Of a stretch of 8,291 nt of DNA, positions 6,621 through 8,291 are shown in pieces. A model generated the notes under the pieces. It worked only from the letters and a program-made list of their open reading frames with translations. It had not been told where the DNA came from and searched no databases. The number at the start of each line of letters is the position of its first letter. The stretch's first letter is position 1. The stretch lies in NCBI GenBank assembly GCA_028293225.1, contig JAQGPE010000024.1:1-8291 (forward strand), read 5' to 3'. The translations under genes were made by a program, and so were the position numbers. Source of the stretch: Akkermansiaceae bacterium. Lineage in GTDB: Bacteria; Verrucomicrobiota; Verrucomicrobiia; Verrucomicrobiales; Akkermansiaceae.

Positions 6621-8219
6621 TCAGAATTCAGTCCAGCCGCGGAAGGTGATGCGGATGTCACCGGCGTCGGCGTGATCCTGCGTCGTGAAAGGCACCGCCA
6701 GGTCGAGCGAGCCGTTGTAGTGATTGCGAAAGCGAAAGCGGGTGCCCGCTCCGGCGCTGAGGAAATTGAAATAGGAATGCTGGGCGGGTAGCGGCTTGAG
6801 CACCGTCACGGTGCCACCGTCGACAAAAGCGTGAATCCGCCATTCGTCCGCCTGTTTGCCCTGATCGTCCTTCTTCCCGATGAACGACGGGCTGCGGAAC
6901 TCAGCTGTTGCGAAAAGCCCATTGTCGCCAAGTGCGGTAGCTTCCAGGTAGCCGCGGGCCGAGCCAAGGCCGCCGCCGGAGAACTGCTCGGTATTGACCA
7001 GCGGTTCATTCGAGACCTGCCCCTGGATCTTTCCGAAGAGCTGTGAGCCATTCGCCAGATCTCGCGTATGGGAGGCATCGCCGCGCAGGTAGATGTAGCT
7101 GCCATCCGCACCGTAGCGCTTCGAGTCGAACTCCTGCGAATCGCTGCCGAGACCGCGGAGGTGAAAATTCAGAGAGCCGTTCAGCTCGGTGAACGTCTTT
7201 TCGGTGGTCCAGGACGCCCCGTAATTGGCGCTGATCGGCAGGTACTCCACCGGGCTCGATCCGGCGATCGAGCGGTCATTCGAATACTTGTAGTCGAGAC
7301 CAAGGCTGAAGGTCTGATTGAAGCCCGGCCGGGTCGGCAGATCGTAGAGCGCCCGCAGTCCGAAGCTGTAGCCTTTTCCCACGTTCGCAGAGCCGCCGAG
7401 GGTGGAAATGTCGCTATCCTGCTTGGTGCCCTGCAGCATCAGGCTCAGGCTGTCCGAGACCCGGGCCTGATAAAATCCGTTGAAGACCAGGGCATCGTCA
7501 GCCCGCTCCGGAGCGACCTGGAAGCCCATCCCGATGGTATGCCCGAGCTGGAAGAGATTGCCGTAGCTCAGGGCTCCATTCAACCGTGGCTCGGTCGTGT
7601 TCGCACTGTAGCGATTGTTCAGTTCCAGCGAGCCGTGCAGCGGAAACTGATCCTTTACGTTCAGATCGATATCGATCGTGCCCGGCTCGGCTCCGGCTTT
7701 CAGCTCCGGAACCACCTGCCGGTCGGCGTTGCGGTTCAGTGCCAGGATGTCCTGCTTGACCTTGTTGAAATCCGGGACATTCCCCTCGGCCATGGAGGGC
7801 GCTTCGCCACGGATCCTGCTAGGCAGAAAGTAGCGCGCGCCATTGACCCGCAGCCGGCCGACTTTCCCCTCGACGACTTCGAAGCGGATCAGTCCACTGC
7901 GGGGATCCTGATTCGGGATCAGCACCGAGACGCTTTGAAAGCCCTTGTCGCGGAAGGCCTTTTCCAGCGCCACGCGGGCCTGCTCGACATCATCGACGGA
8001 ACGGCCGGGACCCAGGAAAGGATAGACGGCTTCCTCGATCTCCAAAGCCGAGAGCTTGGTGGACCCCTGGACGCGATATTCCCGGATAAACAGGGCCGGC
8101 TGAGTTGCAGGAACCACGGTCGTCGCCTGCGCTTCAACGCGGCCAGACAGGCACGCGAGCCCCCCCGCGGTAGCGGACAGAGCTCGAAGGATCTGCAGAT
8201 GACGAAGACTGAATTTCAC
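6621..8219 (-). CDS. TpsB/ShlB/FhaC-type outer-membrane translocator (POTRA + beta-barrel)
   Basis: The 532-residue product is an Omp85-superfamily two-partner secretion translocator, expected to sit in the outer membrane and export a TpsA exoprotein. A signal peptide covers about residues 1-32, with likely cleavage near VEAQA. Two POTRA-like units follow at about 44-122 and 122-192; the first carries the ShlB-type pattern ending in FEVVEGKVGRLRVNG. The 16-strand-type barrel region runs from about 195 to 532. The loop-6 motif appears as ARGY (421-424) in GGGLGSARGYLEATALGDNG, where V/I is more usual than A. The following barrel motif is FVDGG (465-469), and the chain ends in a C-terminal Phe typical of outer-membrane proteins. 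Length is near the family norm of roughly 550 residues. The start is a GTG without a Shine-Dalgarno sequence, chosen because it gives a signal peptide. The frame stays open to the window edge but has no ATG, GTG or TTG upstream within the window. It is probably the first or an early gene of the operon, 17 nt before the ExbB fusion. Confidence 0.9.
   Translation of the reverse strand: MKFSLRHLQILRALSATAGGLACLSGRVEAQATTVVPATQPALFIREYRVQGSTKLSALEIEEAVYPFLGPGRSVDDVEQARVALEKAFRDKGFQSVSVLIPNQDPRSGLIRFEVVEGKVGRLRVNGARYFLPSRIRGEAPSMAEGNVPDFNKVKQDILALNRNADRQVVPELKAGAEPGTIDIDLNVKDQFPLHGSLELNNRYSANTTEPRLNGALSYGNLFQLGHTIGMGFQVAPERADDALVFNGFYQARVSDSLSLMLQGTKQDSDISTLGGSANVGKGYSFGLRALYDLPTRPGFNQTFSLGLDYKYSNDRSIAGSSPVEYLPISANYGASWTTEKTFTELNGSLNFHLRGLGSDSQEFDSKRYGADGSYIYLRGDASHTRDLANGSQLFGKIQGQVSNEPLVNTEQFSGGGLGSARGYLEATALGDNGLFATAEFRSPSFIGKKDDQGKQADEWRIHAFVDGGTVTVLKPLPAQHSYFNFLSAGAGTRFRFRNHYNGSLDLAVPFTTQDHADAGDIRITFRGWTEF
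8160..8166 (-). repeat. seven-base G homopolymer in the TpsB signal-peptide coding region
   Basis: On the coding strand, seven consecutive G residues encode the end of Ala18 and all of Gly19-Gly20 of the TpsB-like protein. A gain or loss of one base here would frameshift the gene within its signal peptide. The tract is short for a phase-variation switch, so it is recorded only as an observable low-complexity site. Confidence 0.5.
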
Positions 8220-8229
8220 GAGAAAGGCG

Positions 8230-8291
8230 TCACTGTTCCGCCCCGAACTCAGAACTCTTGCGCTGGGCCTGGTCGAATGCGACCCAGCCCC
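8230..8291 (-). CDS. possible 3' end of an upstream gene (partial, 19 codons visible)
   Basis: One minus-strand frame is open from the window edge and ends at a TGA (8232-8230), giving a tail that reads GWVAFDQAQRKSSEFGAEQ. Most of its codons end in G or C, as in the genes downstream. The stop would lie 10 nt before the GTG of the TpsB-like gene, a spacing that fits this compact operon. No domain can be recognised in so short a piece. The neighbouring frame, which is the TpsB frame itself, is also open to the edge, so the assignment is weak and rests only on codon composition and spacing. Confidence 0.3.
   Translation of the reverse strand, partial: GWVAFDQAQRKSSEFGAEQ

Noticed and set aside
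8220..8291. Extending the TpsB gene upstream to or beyond the window edge
   Set aside because: The frame is open but contains no start codon here, and the encoded residues are not signal-peptide-like. Another frame with a stop at 8230 looks more like the end of a preceding gene.

Overview
All supported genes lie on the minus strand in one tightly packed run that reads from the right edge (8291) to the left edge (1). Gaps between successive genes are 2 to 32 nt, which suggests a single transcript. Composition is GC-rich, Gram-negative envelope genes dominate, and no gene has a clear Shine-Dalgarno sequence. An ExbB-type channel is fused to DUF2341 and LamG-like domains. Together these point to a Verrucomicrobiota-type bacterium, possibly Verrucomicrobiales; this placement is inference, since there is no rRNA or marker gene. 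No tRNA, rRNA, CRISPR array, transposase or att site was seen, and no gene-free stretch exceeds 300 bases.

Layout in transcription order: a possible 3' tail of an upstream gene (8291-8230); a TpsB/ShlB-type POTRA and beta-barrel outer-membrane translocator (8219-6621); an ExbB/TolQ proton channel with a large N-terminal periplasmic extension (6603-4720); ExbD/TolR (4716-4312); a TonB-like energy transducer with Pro-rich and Gly-rich tracts (4308-3631); a putative porin of the Porin_5 type (3602-1803); a secreted coiled-coil protein with a compact, conserved-looking C-terminus (1800-1153); a parvulin-type peptidyl-prolyl isomerase interrupted by an in-frame TAA (1147-272); and the first 79 codons of an exported protein that resembles the N-terminus of verrucomicrobial filamentous-haemagglutinin-family exoproteins (239 to beyond the left edge).

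Taken together, this looks like a two-partner secretion locus whose translocator (TpsB) and presumed exoprotein (TpsA) are separated by a complete TonB-ExbB-ExbD energy module, a porin, a coiled-coil periplasmic protein and a periplasmic foldase. Classical two-partner systems need no dedicated TonB complex, so a plausible but unproven reading is an energised or scaffolded route for assembling a large surface protein.

The most concrete oddity is the nonsense codon at 917-919. The reading frame and family similarity continue on both sides of it, so it is a young pseudogene, a recoded stop or a base-call error.
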